Shown in pieces: positions 44,621 to 53,350 of a stretch of 64,000 nt of DNA (its first letter is position 1; every line of letters begins with the position of its first letter). A program made the position numbers and the translations under genes. The notes below the pieces were generated by a model. That model saw only the letters and a list, made by a program, of their open reading frames with translations. It made no database searches and was not told where the DNA came from. Origin of the DNA: Salinigranum rubrum (lineage in GTDB: Archaea > Halobacteriota > Halobacteria > Halobacteriales > Haloferacaceae); assembly GCF_002906575.1 (NCBI RefSeq), contig NZ_CP026309.1:2604001-2668000 (forward strand), read 5' to 3'.

Positions 44621-45385
44621 TCACGAGTACGTCACGTTCAACTCGATGACGTTCACCGTCTCCATGAGCTTTTGTGCGAGTTCCTCTTCGAGGTAGTGGC
44701 CTTGCACGCGGTTCGATGGGCCGGAGACGCTCACTGCGCCGAGGACGCGGTCGTTGTTGCTCAGGATCGGTGCCGCAACGCACCGGAGCCCACGGATACG
44801 CTCGCCGTCGTCGAACGCGAGGCCACGTTCCCTGATCGCCGCGAGTTCCTCGTACAGCGTCTCCCGGTCGGTAATCGTGTTCGGAGTCGACTGCTCTAGC
44901 CCATGAGTGTCGATGATCTCTTCGACTCTCGATTCGTCGAGGTGCGCCAGGATAGCCTTTCCGAGCGCCGTGCTGTGCAGGCTTACGCGCGTCCCGACGT
45001 GGGCTTCGACCCGGACCGCGTTCTCTCCCCGGGCACGGTGGAGGTACGAGCCTCGGCCGTGTTCTTCGATCATCAGGTTCGCGAGTTCGCCCGTCGATTC
45101 GGCCAGTTTGTCCACCTCGGGGGTCGCAATCCCGAATATTTTCAATCGCTGCCGAGCGTACGCCCCGTACTCAAGAAAGCGAATACCGACCTGATACGTC
45201 GGCCCCTCTTTCACCACGAGTTCCTCTTGGTGGAGCGTGCTGAGATAGTTGTGAATCGTACTCTTCGGCATCCCGAAGTGTGTCGCGAGTTCGGTGGCCC
45301 CGGCCCCATCCAGTTCCATCAGCGCATCGAGGATGCTGAATGCAGTTTCGACTGACTTCACCGAGTTCTTGATTCTCTGAGTCAT
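44621..45385 (-). CDS. IclR-family transcriptional regulator
   Basis: A 254-aa IclR protein. The N-terminal winged helix has KSVETAFSILDALMELDGAG and ATELATHFGMPKSTIHNYLS. The effector domain has GELANLMIEEHGRGSYLHRA, HVGTRVSLHSTALGKAILAH and CVAAPILSNNDRVLGAVSVS. ATG 45385 chosen from MTQRIKNSVKS. In Haloferax the IclR-type XacR controls pentose-degradation genes; this one lies among similar enzymes and probably controls the island, with a sugar acid as effector. Confidence 0.92.
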   Translation of the reverse strand: MTQRIKNSVKSVETAFSILDALMELDGAGATELATHFGMPKSTIHNYLSTLHQEELVVKEGPTYQVGIRFLEYGAYARQRLKIFGIATPEVDKLAESTGELANLMIEEHGRGSYLHRARGENAVRVEAHVGTRVSLHSTALGKAILAHLDESRVEEIIDTHGLEQSTPNTITDRETLYEELAAIRERGLAFDDGERIRGLRCVAAPILSNNDRVLGAVSVSGPSNRVQGHYLEEELAQKLMETVNVIELNVTYS

Positions 45386-46239
45386 ACAGTCGGTACGATG
45401 TGTCCGGGGCATATAGCTTTGTTTGATATTATCTAGCTAACACCCTCGATAGCGTTCGGGCACCTGCCTCCTGGAGCGTTCGTGTCACCGTCGGACGTGA
45501 GCAGCCCGAACCGCTGAACGTCGGCAGCCCGATTGCCGACCCACAGTCGACGAACGTGCTCCCTCGAGCGTCCCCGTCCGCTCACACTCCCGACGTTCAC
45601 TGCGCCTCCTCGGTGAACCACTTACTGAGTCGGTCTGCCAGCGACAGCGCCGCTTCACTCGACGGCCTGCGTTTCAGACTGCCGCACCTGGCCGATGGGG
45701 GTTATTCGATACTACTGAACGATACACTACAATACCGGTCACTGTTCGTCCATCCGGCTCTTCGTTCTAAACTTCCGGATATCGGTCCTCAATCCCGGTT
45801 TCGGTCGGTTTTGATGTGATGGCTCCACAATATAGCTCCTCGTTCAGTATCGTAGGACGCGCATAGATTACACCAGTATAACTGTAAATCATGTGTGTCT
45901 ATGCCATGGACGTGTATCGGTTCCGGGGTCTGAGCCGAACGCCGACACTGTCGGTAGCTCGTTCAGTAATACGGAATGAACGTTCTCGAAAGAACCACAC
46001 GTAAAATGGACATTCGTCAATAGCGATCGAGGAGTAACTCGTATTCTAGTAAATATATGTCGAAGTGGTCGAATTCGACGAATTACGGGTGCCGACTTCC
46101 GCTCACTCACACCCGCGACCTGGGGTCGGACGAGGTGGCCGGGGCTGGGTCGGCGTGTGGCGTCGGACCAGTCGTCTGACGTCGGGAGGAGTGGGGTTCT
46201 GGAAACCGTTCGGCCGTCAGGTGGTGCGTAGAGGTCCGC
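45386..46239. other. Long intergenic region in the sugar-acid island
   Basis: About 850 bases. A short minus-strand piece that stops at 45598 reads LADRLSKWFTEEAQ; it looks like a C-terminal gene scrap without family. The rest has moderate AT content around 45850-46060 and no coding frame. It carries the iclR promoter (GTTTGATATTATCTAGC near 45420). Confidence 0.4.
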
Positions 46240-47111
46240 TCACACACCCACGACGGGATTCACTAGCGTCCCGATTTCTTCGATATCGATGTGAATCATG
46301 TCGTCTTCGTGCAGGGTGAACTCGTCGGGGGAACGAGTGACGTACCGGTCATCAACACCGCGACCTCCGGAACCGCATTGTGGGCGACGAAACAGCGGGC
46401 CAATTCGTCGCACGACCGAACCATCTCAGCCGTCGAGGTCGCCTCCGAGAAGACCGTCTCGCCGTCTCGGATGATCTCCATCGACATTCGCAGGTCGTGA
46501 GGGTCGTCGATCGACTCGGCGGAGACCACGCACGGACCGATAGAACAGCAGCGGTCGTAGATCTTCGCCTGTGGGAGATACAGCGGGTTCGCCCCCTCGA
46601 TCGATCGGCTCGATACGTCGTTACCGACGGTGTACCCGACGATGTCTCCGCGATAGAGGACGACCGCGAGTTCCGGTTCAGGTACGTTCCAGCTCGAATC
46701 GGTCCGGATTCCAACCGGTTCGTCGGGGGCGACGGTCCGATCCGCTGTCGCTTTGAAGAAAATTTCGGGCCGCTCGGCGTCGTACACGTCGATGTAGATC
46801 TCGGCCATCGAGCTCTCCGACTTTCGCGCTGCTTCACTGATCTCGTACGTCACACCCGCAGCCCAGACCTCGTCGGGGACGAGCGGGAGCAATCGGTCCC
46901 TGACAAGCGCCTCTCTCGGGACACGGTCGGCCGACCCGAACTGCCGACGGGCGAGTTCATCGATCGATACACCCGCGACGGACGCGGCATGAGCGAGTTC
47001 GCTGAACTTCGTCACGCCGGGATGGGCGGCTGTCAGGTCGAAGACACCGTCGTCGGTCTCGACAACGAAGCGCTGGACGCGTCTGTCCCCCGTTAGCTGG
47101 TAGTACCGCAT
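46240..47111 (-). pseudogene. FAH-superfamily 2-keto-3-deoxy-sugar-acid dehydratase (XacE-like), frameshifted near the C-terminus
   Basis: The product begins MRYYQLTGDRRVQRFVVETD and has the FAH core: WAAGVTYEISEAARKSESSM, EIFFKATADRTVAPDEPVGI, PEPELAVVLYRGDIVGYTVG and NDVSSRSIEGANPLYLPQAK, with the acidic metal ligands in place. After VLMTGTSLVPP the frame fails. Adding one base to the G5 (C5 in the gene) run at 46327-46331 restores DEFTLHEDDMIHIDIEEIG then TLVN, the normal family end, stopping at 46240, for about 290 aa. FAH-family XacE dehydrates 2-keto-3-deoxypentonate to alpha-ketoglutarate semialdehyde, the substrate of the aldehyde dehydrogenase at 40789. Confidence 0.88.
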
Positions 47112-47180
47112 GCTGACTACATTCCTGCTATCACATAAATACATAGTGGTCACTTGGTAGATTCGACGGACCTGACCCGA

Positions 47181-47200
47181 CTCGACTCGACTCGACTCGA
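47181..47200. repeat. Four tandem CTCGA units
   Basis: Perfect pentamer repeat in the spacer between the FAH gene and the PPC-domain gene. No function evident. Confidence 0.6.
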
Positions 47201-47329
47201 TGTCCTGCCGTCGGCCTCCCTCTCAGCCTGACACGCCAGTGAATACGGTTCGGAATGTTCGCTGCCATGTCTGACAGACACAATCATTAAGTGCTCACCC
47301 CCTAAGGGTGGGGTCGTAGGAAATCACCT

Positions 47330-47764
47330 ATGGAAACTTTCGAATCAGACGATGGTCACGTGTTTGTACTGCTCCACCCGGGCGACCTCGCCCTCGAATC
47401 GATCACCGAAGCGTGCGAGAAACACGAGGTCGATTCAGGGGTGATCGTCTCGGGTATCGGGACGTTCCGAAATCTCAACTTCCACTACGTGCCCACGACC
47501 GACTTCCCCGCTGAGAAGTCCGAGCGGAACACGTTCCTCAATCTGGACGGCGCGTGGGAGGTGGGAACGATCGACGGCGCAATCGCGGACGGCGACCCAC
47601 ACCTCCACCTCGTCGCATACAACGGTGAAGAGACCATCGCGGGTCACCTCGAAGACGGGTGTGAAGTGCACATCCTGAGCGAGATCGTCATCCGGAAGGT
47701 CGACGGGCTTGAACTGACCCGCAGGCCGAACGAGAAGAATGTCAACACGCTTCAGCGTCGGTAG
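47330..47764 (+). CDS. PPC (DUF296)-domain protein
   Basis: A 144-aa protein with the PPC/DUF296 fold: HVFVLLHPGDLALESITEAC, GVIVSGIGTFRNLNFHYVPT, DGDPHLHLVAYNGEETIAGH and LEDGCEVHILSEIVI. The metal-binding His pattern of prokaryotic PPC proteins (HLHL, GH) is kept. Such stand-alone proteins have been linked to DNA binding or small-molecule handling; here it sits with sugar-acid genes and may regulate or process an intermediate. A TTAAGTG stretch near 47287 may be its promoter. The SDR gene follows 65 bases on. Confidence 0.82.
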   Translation: METFESDDGHVFVLLHPGDLALESITEACEKHEVDSGVIVSGIGTFRNLNFHYVPTTDFPAEKSERNTFLNLDGAWEVGTIDGAIADGDPHLHLVAYNGEETIAGHLEDGCEVHILSEIVIRKVDGLELTRRPNEKNVNTLQRR

Positions 47765-47829
47765 TCCAACCGGGAGAGACACGTCTCGGTATTTATCCAT
47801 GCAGACATACCCAACACAGCCTGTCGCTC

Positions 47830-48594
47830 ATGCCTGATTATCCACCCGTCACGGTGAAGGGAAAGACGGCCGTCGTCATCGGCGGCACGAGCGGTATCGG
47901 GGAAGCAATCGCGCTCTCGTTCGCCGAGGACGGTGCGGACGTCGTCGCCACGAGTCGAACCCCTGCTGCAGTCGAGGCGACCGCCGAGCGGATCGAATCG
48001 TACGGCGCTCGAACGATCGAACAGCCGTGTGACCTCACCGACCGCGAGTCCATCGAGGTGCTCTGCAACGCGGTCCTCAGCGAGTTCGGTCGTGTCGACG
48101 TACTGGTCAACTCCGGCGCCGCCGCCGCTCGAACGCCGTTTCTCGAACTCGAAGAGGACGACTGGGGCCACGTCATAGACGTGTTGCTCACTGGCGTCTT
48201 CCGCTCGTGTCAGATCTTCGCGAGAGAGATGACCGACGGCAGCATCGTCAATCTCTCTTCGATGTCGGCCGACCTCGCTCGCGCTCGGCTGATGCCGTAC
48301 TGTGCGGCCAAATCCGGAGTCAACGCATTGACGCGGTGTGCCGCCCGGGAACTCGCCCCGGACGTCAGGGTCAACGCCATCGCGCCGGGGTTCGTGATGA
48401 CCCCACTCACCGAAGAGGAGTACGGTGAGGGGACAGAGCTCCGTGCGGGCATCGACGAGCGAGCGCTGGCCGGTCGCGTCGCCGACCGCGAGGAGATCGT
48501 CGGCTCCGCGCTGTACCTCGCCAGCGACGCGGCGAGTTACACCACGGGAGAAGTGTTGTTCGTCGACGGTGGGTTCACCAGAAACGCGCTGTAA
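47830..48594 (+). CDS. SDR-family oxidoreductase
   Basis: A 254-aa classical SDR: TAVVIGGTSGIGEAIALSFA (coenzyme loop), VNSGAAAARTPFLELEEDDW, the Ser region VNLSSMSADLARARLMP, YCAAKSGVNALTRCAA (YxxxK) and NAIAPGFVMTPLTEEEYGEG. In this island it may be a sugar or sugar-acid dehydrogenase (for example a fructuronate- or lactone-related step), but the substrate cannot be read from the sequence. It is followed directly by the convergent Ldh2-family gene. Confidence 0.92.
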   Translation: MPDYPPVTVKGKTAVVIGGTSGIGEAIALSFAEDGADVVATSRTPAAVEATAERIESYGARTIEQPCDLTDRESIEVLCNAVLSEFGRVDVLVNSGAAAARTPFLELEEDDWGHVIDVLLTGVFRSCQIFAREMTDGSIVNLSSMSADLARARLMPYCAAKSGVNALTRCAARELAPDVRVNAIAPGFVMTPLTEEEYGEGTELRAGIDERALAGRVADREEIVGSALYLASDAASYTTGEVLFVDGGFTRNAL

Positions 48595-49658
48595 TCAGTC
48601 GAGCACAGGGGGTGTTTCAACCCCGTATCCCGCTGCGATCGACGTCAACTTCTCGAAAACGTTCCCGTTGACCGGGACACCGCGTTCGCGGTTCTCCACG
48701 AGGGCCCGCGATTCGATCTCGCCCGGCAGCAGTACTTCCTCGACGCCAGCGTCCGGCTCGATCGCCTTCAGCCCCTCGACGAACCGACCCACGTGCGCGA
48801 GGAACTCGTCGAGCGCTCTGAACGTGGCGATGTCGATCACGAGGAAGAAGTGACCGGCGTCCATCGACTGGTCGAAGTCGTCGTACAGCGAGCCGACGTC
48901 TGCGCTGATGTTCGCGCCGGACAGTACGCCACAAAGGAGGTCGACGATGACCCCGAGACAGTACCCCTTCGCACCTCCGAGCGGTCTGAGGGCCTCGATT
49001 CGAGTCGGGTCCGTCGTGGGAGACCCCTCGGCGTCGACGCCCCACTCTTCGGGCACTGACTCGCCCTTCTCGGCCGCGACGTGATCGATCTTCCCCATCG
49101 CCACGACGCTCGTCGCCATGTCGAGCGTGATCGGGTAGTCGAGCGGGGACGGGACGGAGACCGAGATGGGGTTCGTCCCGAGATACGGCTCCCTGCCGCC
49201 GAAGGGAATCACCTCTGCGGGCACGTTCGTCATCGCGAACCCGATGCAGTCGTGTTCGGCTGCCATCTCGGTGTAGTAGGCGGCGGTCCCGAAGTGATTA
49301 CTGTGCTTGACGACGCCCACCGCGACTCCCGACTCCGCCGCCAGTTCGATGAGTCGTCGCATGGTCTCTGTCCCGCGCTCTGTCCCGGGCCGTGATCGGC
49401 GTCGACGACCAGCGCGCTCGGACTCCGCTCGGAGAGCACGATGTCCGGGTCCGGGTTGTACCCGCCCGCCTCGAGATGCTTGACGTAGGGTTCGAGTCTG
49501 GCGACGCCATGAGAGTCGACCCCTCGAAGATCCGCACGCACGAGCGCCTTTGCGACGATTTCTCGGTGTGGCGCAGTGAGACCTGCACCCGCGAGGACGT
49601 CCTCGGCGAACTGTTCCAGTGCCTCAGGTTCGAATCGCAGTGTAGCTGATTGCGTCAT
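48595..49658 (-). pseudogene. Malate/L-lactate (Ldh2)-family NAD(P) dehydrogenase, single-base frameshift
   Basis: The N-terminal piece is MTQSATLRFEPEALEQFAED with ADLRGVDSHGVARLEPYVKH, the Ldh2 signature including RGVDSHG. After VVDADHGPGQSAG the frame fails. One added base in the G/C run at 49372-49374 gives AGTETMRRLIELAAESGVAV and VVKHSNHFGTAAYYTE, continuing to the family end with TNPISVSVPSPLDYPITLDM. Repaired length about 354 aa, normal. Ldh2 enzymes include malate, ureidoglycolate and sugar-acid (2,3-diketogulonate) dehydrogenases; the last would fit the island. The frame may be a sequence error. Confidence 0.9.
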
Positions 49659-49827
49659 CGTCTCCAGCTACATCAACCATCATTTTTGTAATAAGTATTC
49701 GCATGGGGCGGACGCTCTCTTTTTGCCGGGTTCGCCGGGTTTGCAGCCGCACAGGGAGACGAACTGTGTCGGTTTGACGTCAGATAGATATATGTGTGTT
49801 AGGAATAATCATTGGAGAGACGGAGTC

Positions 49828-51375
49828 ATGGTACAAGACAGCAGTCCGAGAGGCAGGGATAGAACTGTGCAGCGCCGACGGTTCCTCCAGGGAGCCGGTG
49901 CGGTGGGTGTCGCCGCGTTAGCAGGGTGTGCTGGCGGCGACGGTGACAATGGCGGGAGCGGCGGTGGAGGCGGTAGTGGCGGTGGTGGCGGCGGCAACGG
50001 AGGCGGTGACGGCAACAGTGGTGGTGACGGTGGCGACGGCGGGACGACCACTGGCTCGACCGGTGGGAAGTACGACGGCCTGACGATCACGTACTGGAAC
50101 CGGTTCCACAACAACTCGGGCAGAGCGGCCGAGGCGATCAGAGGCGCCATCAGCCGGTTCGAGGACGACACGGGAGCGACCGTCGACGTGAACTACTCCG
50201 CGGGCGACCCGGGACAGCGCTGGCTCACGCTCGCACGCGAGGGGGAGCGTCCCCACATCATGGACCAGGTGTCGGGGTTCGTCGGTCCGTTCGTCGAGTT
50301 GGGCATCGCGAAACCGTTCCCCGAGTACAGAGACCTGTTCAGCGACGATCTCCTCGAGCAGACCGCCTGGCTGATGGATCCGCTCGGCGAACAGGCGTAC
50401 GGCGGGTACGACGGCACCGCCTACGAGTTCAAATTCAGCAGCGAACCGCCGCGGCTCCTCCTCGCACGGAGAGACCACCTCGAAGCGGCGGGCCTCGACC
50501 CAGAGAGCGATTTCCCCCCGACAGACTTCGAGGACAGCGTTCGCATCGCTCAGACGCTTCAGGAGGACGGACCGGGGAACTACGGCTGGCAGATTTACGG
50601 GTCGTCGGGTGACGTCACCGACACGTGTACGGAAGACTGGCCTGTCGCGCAGGCTGGCCAGGCCGGAAAGATCCTGAACGAGGACTGGACCGACACACAG
50701 ATCGACGACGAGCCGATCAAGACGACCTACGAGAACTTCGTCTCGCTCCACGTCGAGCACGAACTGTCCAGTCCGGGGACCGTGTCGATGTCAGACGAGG
50801 ACGGCACCCAGCTCCTGATTCAGGGCGAAGCGAGCATGACGCAGGTCCCCGCCGCGACCTACGCGGACCTGCTGGCCAACGCCGAAGACCAGGTGATGAA
50901 CGGTGACTTCATCTTCGGTCCCGCGTGGAAGGGTGAGTCGGGGGCGAGAGGGATCACAGGCGGCGACGGTGTCGTGTTCATCAATCCGACGGACGGCGCC
51001 GACGAAGCCGAGTGGGACCGCGCACAGGAGGCGGCCGCCGATATGCTCGAGAACTACCTGTACCACTCGATGGAGTTCCAGCGGACGATGTTCAGTACCA
51101 TCGGGGGCGCGAACATCCGCGAGGACGTCACACCGGACGACATCAGGTCTGCGGTCGACGACCCCACGGGGTACGATCAGACGCAGATCATCGAGGCCAC
51201 GAACACCTGCATCACCGATCAGAGTGGCTACTTCATCCAGGAGGCCGCCCCCTTCTTCGGCGAGATCCAGCAGGGGATCATGCCGGGGTACATCCAGCAG
51301 GCACTCCAGGGCGAGATAACCGCCAGCGAGGCGCTCGATCAGGCCGCACAGGAGGCGCGCGACCAGTTCTTCTGA
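49828..51375 (+). CDS. Sugar ABC transporter substrate-binding lipoprotein (Tat, CUT1 type)
   Basis: A 515-aa protein. The Tat signal is QRRRFLQGAGAVGVAALAGC with the lipobox Cys near residue 32, as usual for haloarchaeal binding proteins. A long Gly-rich linker follows (about 35-75) before the SBP_bac_1 fold: LTITYWNRFHNNSGRAAEAI, GARGITGGDGVVFINPTDGA. It binds its sugar outside the membrane. The ATG at 49828 precedes MVQDSSPRGR; a TAGATATATG element lies about 40 bases upstream. The two permease genes and the ATPase gene follow, a complete CUT1 system. Confidence 0.93.
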   Translation: MVQDSSPRGRDRTVQRRRFLQGAGAVGVAALAGCAGGDGDNGGSGGGGGSGGGGGGNGGGDGNSGGDGGDGGTTTGSTGGKYDGLTITYWNRFHNNSGRAAEAIRGAISRFEDDTGATVDVNYSAGDPGQRWLTLAREGERPHIMDQVSGFVGPFVELGIAKPFPEYRDLFSDDLLEQTAWLMDPLGEQAYGGYDGTAYEFKFSSEPPRLLLARRDHLEAAGLDPESDFPPTDFEDSVRIAQTLQEDGPGNYGWQIYGSSGDVTDTCTEDWPVAQAGQAGKILNEDWTDTQIDDEPIKTTYENFVSLHVEHELSSPGTVSMSDEDGTQLLIQGEASMTQVPAATYADLLANAEDQVMNGDFIFGPAWKGESGARGITGGDGVVFINPTDGADEAEWDRAQEAAADMLENYLYHSMEFQRTMFSTIGGANIREDVTPDDIRSAVDDPTGYDQTQIIEATNTCITDQSGYFIQEAAPFFGEIQQGIMPGYIQQALQGEITASEALDQAAQEARDQFF

Positions 51376-51427
51376 GCGGTGCCGTTTCCTAGAAACAGTT
51401 ATCAACGATCAATGATACCATCACTCA

Positions 51428-52363
51428 ATGTCGACTGTTGACGTTAATTTGGACCTGATCAGACAGCGCGCCGGTCACGTAAGACAGGTCCTCAGGCGCG
51501 ACTGGTTGACGTACAGTATGCTCCTTCCGGTCCTCCTCATCATGGGGACGCTCGTCTGGGGCTCACTACTCGACGGCATCTGGATGAGTTTCCACGAGTT
51601 CAACTTCCTCGGCCAGCGCCAGTGGGTCGGCGCCGATAACTACCGATACGTCTTCGGATGGGACACCTTCTGGACGTCAGTTCGTGCGACCATCATCTTC
51701 GGTCTAGTCACGTTCTCGCAACTGGCAATCGCGCTAGTGGCCGCCGTGGCAGTGAAACACGCCCGGTTCCGCGATTACATTAGCGCCCTCTTCGTCGTTC
51801 CGTACACGATCCCAGGGTTGGTCTCCGGGACGCTCTGGGTGTACATTCTGCACCCGGACCTCGGTCCGATCCTGCCGTTGCTCGTGGATATCGGACTGCT
51901 CGACCAGACGATCTACTGGGGGACGCAGGGTGACTCGGCGATGGCCGTCATCATGTTCGCCGCGACGTGGGCGTACTGGCCGTTGGTGTTCATTATCCTC
52001 ACCGCGTCGTTAGACGGCATCCCCGAAGAGCAGTACGAGACCGCCCGCGTGTACGGGGCGAGTAAGGTCCAGGCGTTCTTCCACATCACGCTCCCGCAGC
52101 TGAAAGGTGCGATCCTCGTCGCCGTCAGCTTGCGGACCATCTACAACCTCACCAAGGTAAGCCAGCCGCTCCAGATTACGGGTGGCGGTCCCGGCTTTGA
52201 CACGTCCGTCCTCGGGATTCTCGTCTACCGGTTCACCGAGGGCTCACAGCGGTTCGGCCTCGCGATGACCATCGGCGTGATCCTGGTGCTGCTGACGATG
52301 CTCTTCGTCGTTCCGTACATCAGGTCGTTCGAACGCAACGCCGACACCGGAGGGATGGCATGA
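51428..52363 (+). CDS. Sugar ABC transporter permease 1 (MalF/UgpA-like)
   Basis: A 311-aa six-helix permease. N-terminal helix LTYSMLLPVLLIMGTLVWGS; the EAA loop is YETARVYGASKVQAFFHITL with PQLKGAILVAV, where the ATPase docks. SISSG-type oligosaccharide permeases have this order. It lies 50 bases after the binding-protein gene and overlaps permease 2 by four bases, so translation is coupled. Confidence 0.92.
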   Translation: MSTVDVNLDLIRQRAGHVRQVLRRDWLTYSMLLPVLLIMGTLVWGSLLDGIWMSFHEFNFLGQRQWVGADNYRYVFGWDTFWTSVRATIIFGLVTFSQLAIALVAAVAVKHARFRDYISALFVVPYTIPGLVSGTLWVYILHPDLGPILPLLVDIGLLDQTIYWGTQGDSAMAVIMFAATWAYWPLVFIILTASLDGIPEEQYETARVYGASKVQAFFHITLPQLKGAILVAVSLRTIYNLTKVSQPLQITGGGPGFDTSVLGILVYRFTEGSQRFGLAMTIGVILVLLTMLFVVPYIRSFERNADTGGMA

Positions 52364-53217
52364 GGCTGAGCATTGACACGATCGGCGGCCCGACGCTCCA
52401 TCTCGAGGACGTCTTGTTCAAGCTCGCCGTCTACGGTGTGATCGCCACGCTGGTGCTGTTGATCGTCATCCCACTGTTCGTCGTCGTCTCGGTCGCGTTC
52501 ACGCCGACAAGCGAGTTGTTCGCGAATCCAACGCTCTGGCTCCCGACGAACCCGACGCTCGAGTGGTGGTCGATCGGGTTCGGTGAACTGCAGGAGGGTC
52601 TCTTCCACAGCTTCGTCATCTCGACCGGCACCGCACTCATTGCACTGGTCGTCACCATTCCAGGCGCGTACGTCTTCGGCCGGAAAGAGTTCGTCGGCAA
52701 ACAGTTCGTGTTCTACGCGATCATCCTGTCGTTGCTGTTCCCCTCGATCGTTCTCGTCGTCCCGATCACGGCGCGTTGGCTCCAGTGGGGCCTGTACGAT
52801 TCGTACATCGGGCTCTGGATCGCGTTCCAGATCTTCATCACACCGTTTGCGATCTGGATCCTCCGCGATTACTTCAGTAACCTCCCCGAGAACCTCGAGG
52901 AAGCGGCGCAGGTGTACGGCTGCACCGAATTCGGCGCCTTCGTTCGTGTCATCCTTCCGATTGCCAAACCCGCGCTCATCGCTGTCGGGTTCCTCGCGTT
53001 CCTGAACGGATGGAACGAGTTCCTCTTTGCGAACCTCCTCACCACGAGTAGCGGCGTCCAGCCCGCGATCGTCCAGCTGTACGCGACGTTACACTCCGGA
53101 CAGGGCGAGAGCATCCCGTGGGCGATGCTGATGGCGCAGGCACTCATCATCGGGACGCCTCCCGCGATTCTCTACTTCGTCGCACAGAAGGGGCTGCGAG
53201 GTGCGTTCGGTCCATGA
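52360..53217 (+). CDS. Sugar ABC transporter permease 2 (MalG/UgpE-like)
   Basis: A 285-aa six-helix permease. EAA loop: LEEAAQVYGCTEFGAFVRVI, then LPIAKPALIAVGFLAFLNGW and NEFLFANLLTTSSGVQPAIV, the MalG-family pattern. Partner of the preceding permease in the membrane pore. The ATPase gene follows after about 130 bases. Confidence 0.93.
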   Translation: MRLSIDTIGGPTLHLEDVLFKLAVYGVIATLVLLIVIPLFVVVSVAFTPTSELFANPTLWLPTNPTLEWWSIGFGELQEGLFHSFVISTGTALIALVVTIPGAYVFGRKEFVGKQFVFYAIILSLLFPSIVLVVPITARWLQWGLYDSYIGLWIAFQIFITPFAIWILRDYFSNLPENLEEAAQVYGCTEFGAFVRVILPIAKPALIAVGFLAFLNGWNEFLFANLLTTSSGVQPAIVQLYATLHSGQGESIPWAMLMAQALIIGTPPAILYFVAQKGLRGAFGP

Positions 53218-53350
53218 GCACCTCCTGGTGCAGTCCGACCGTGAGACCACACGGAACCCCTCGTTCGGTTCGGGTCACCGGTCAGAGTGGCCACCGTGGA
53301 CGAAACGCTTATCTATGCACTTCGAGACCACTCCTCATGGTGACACGCGT

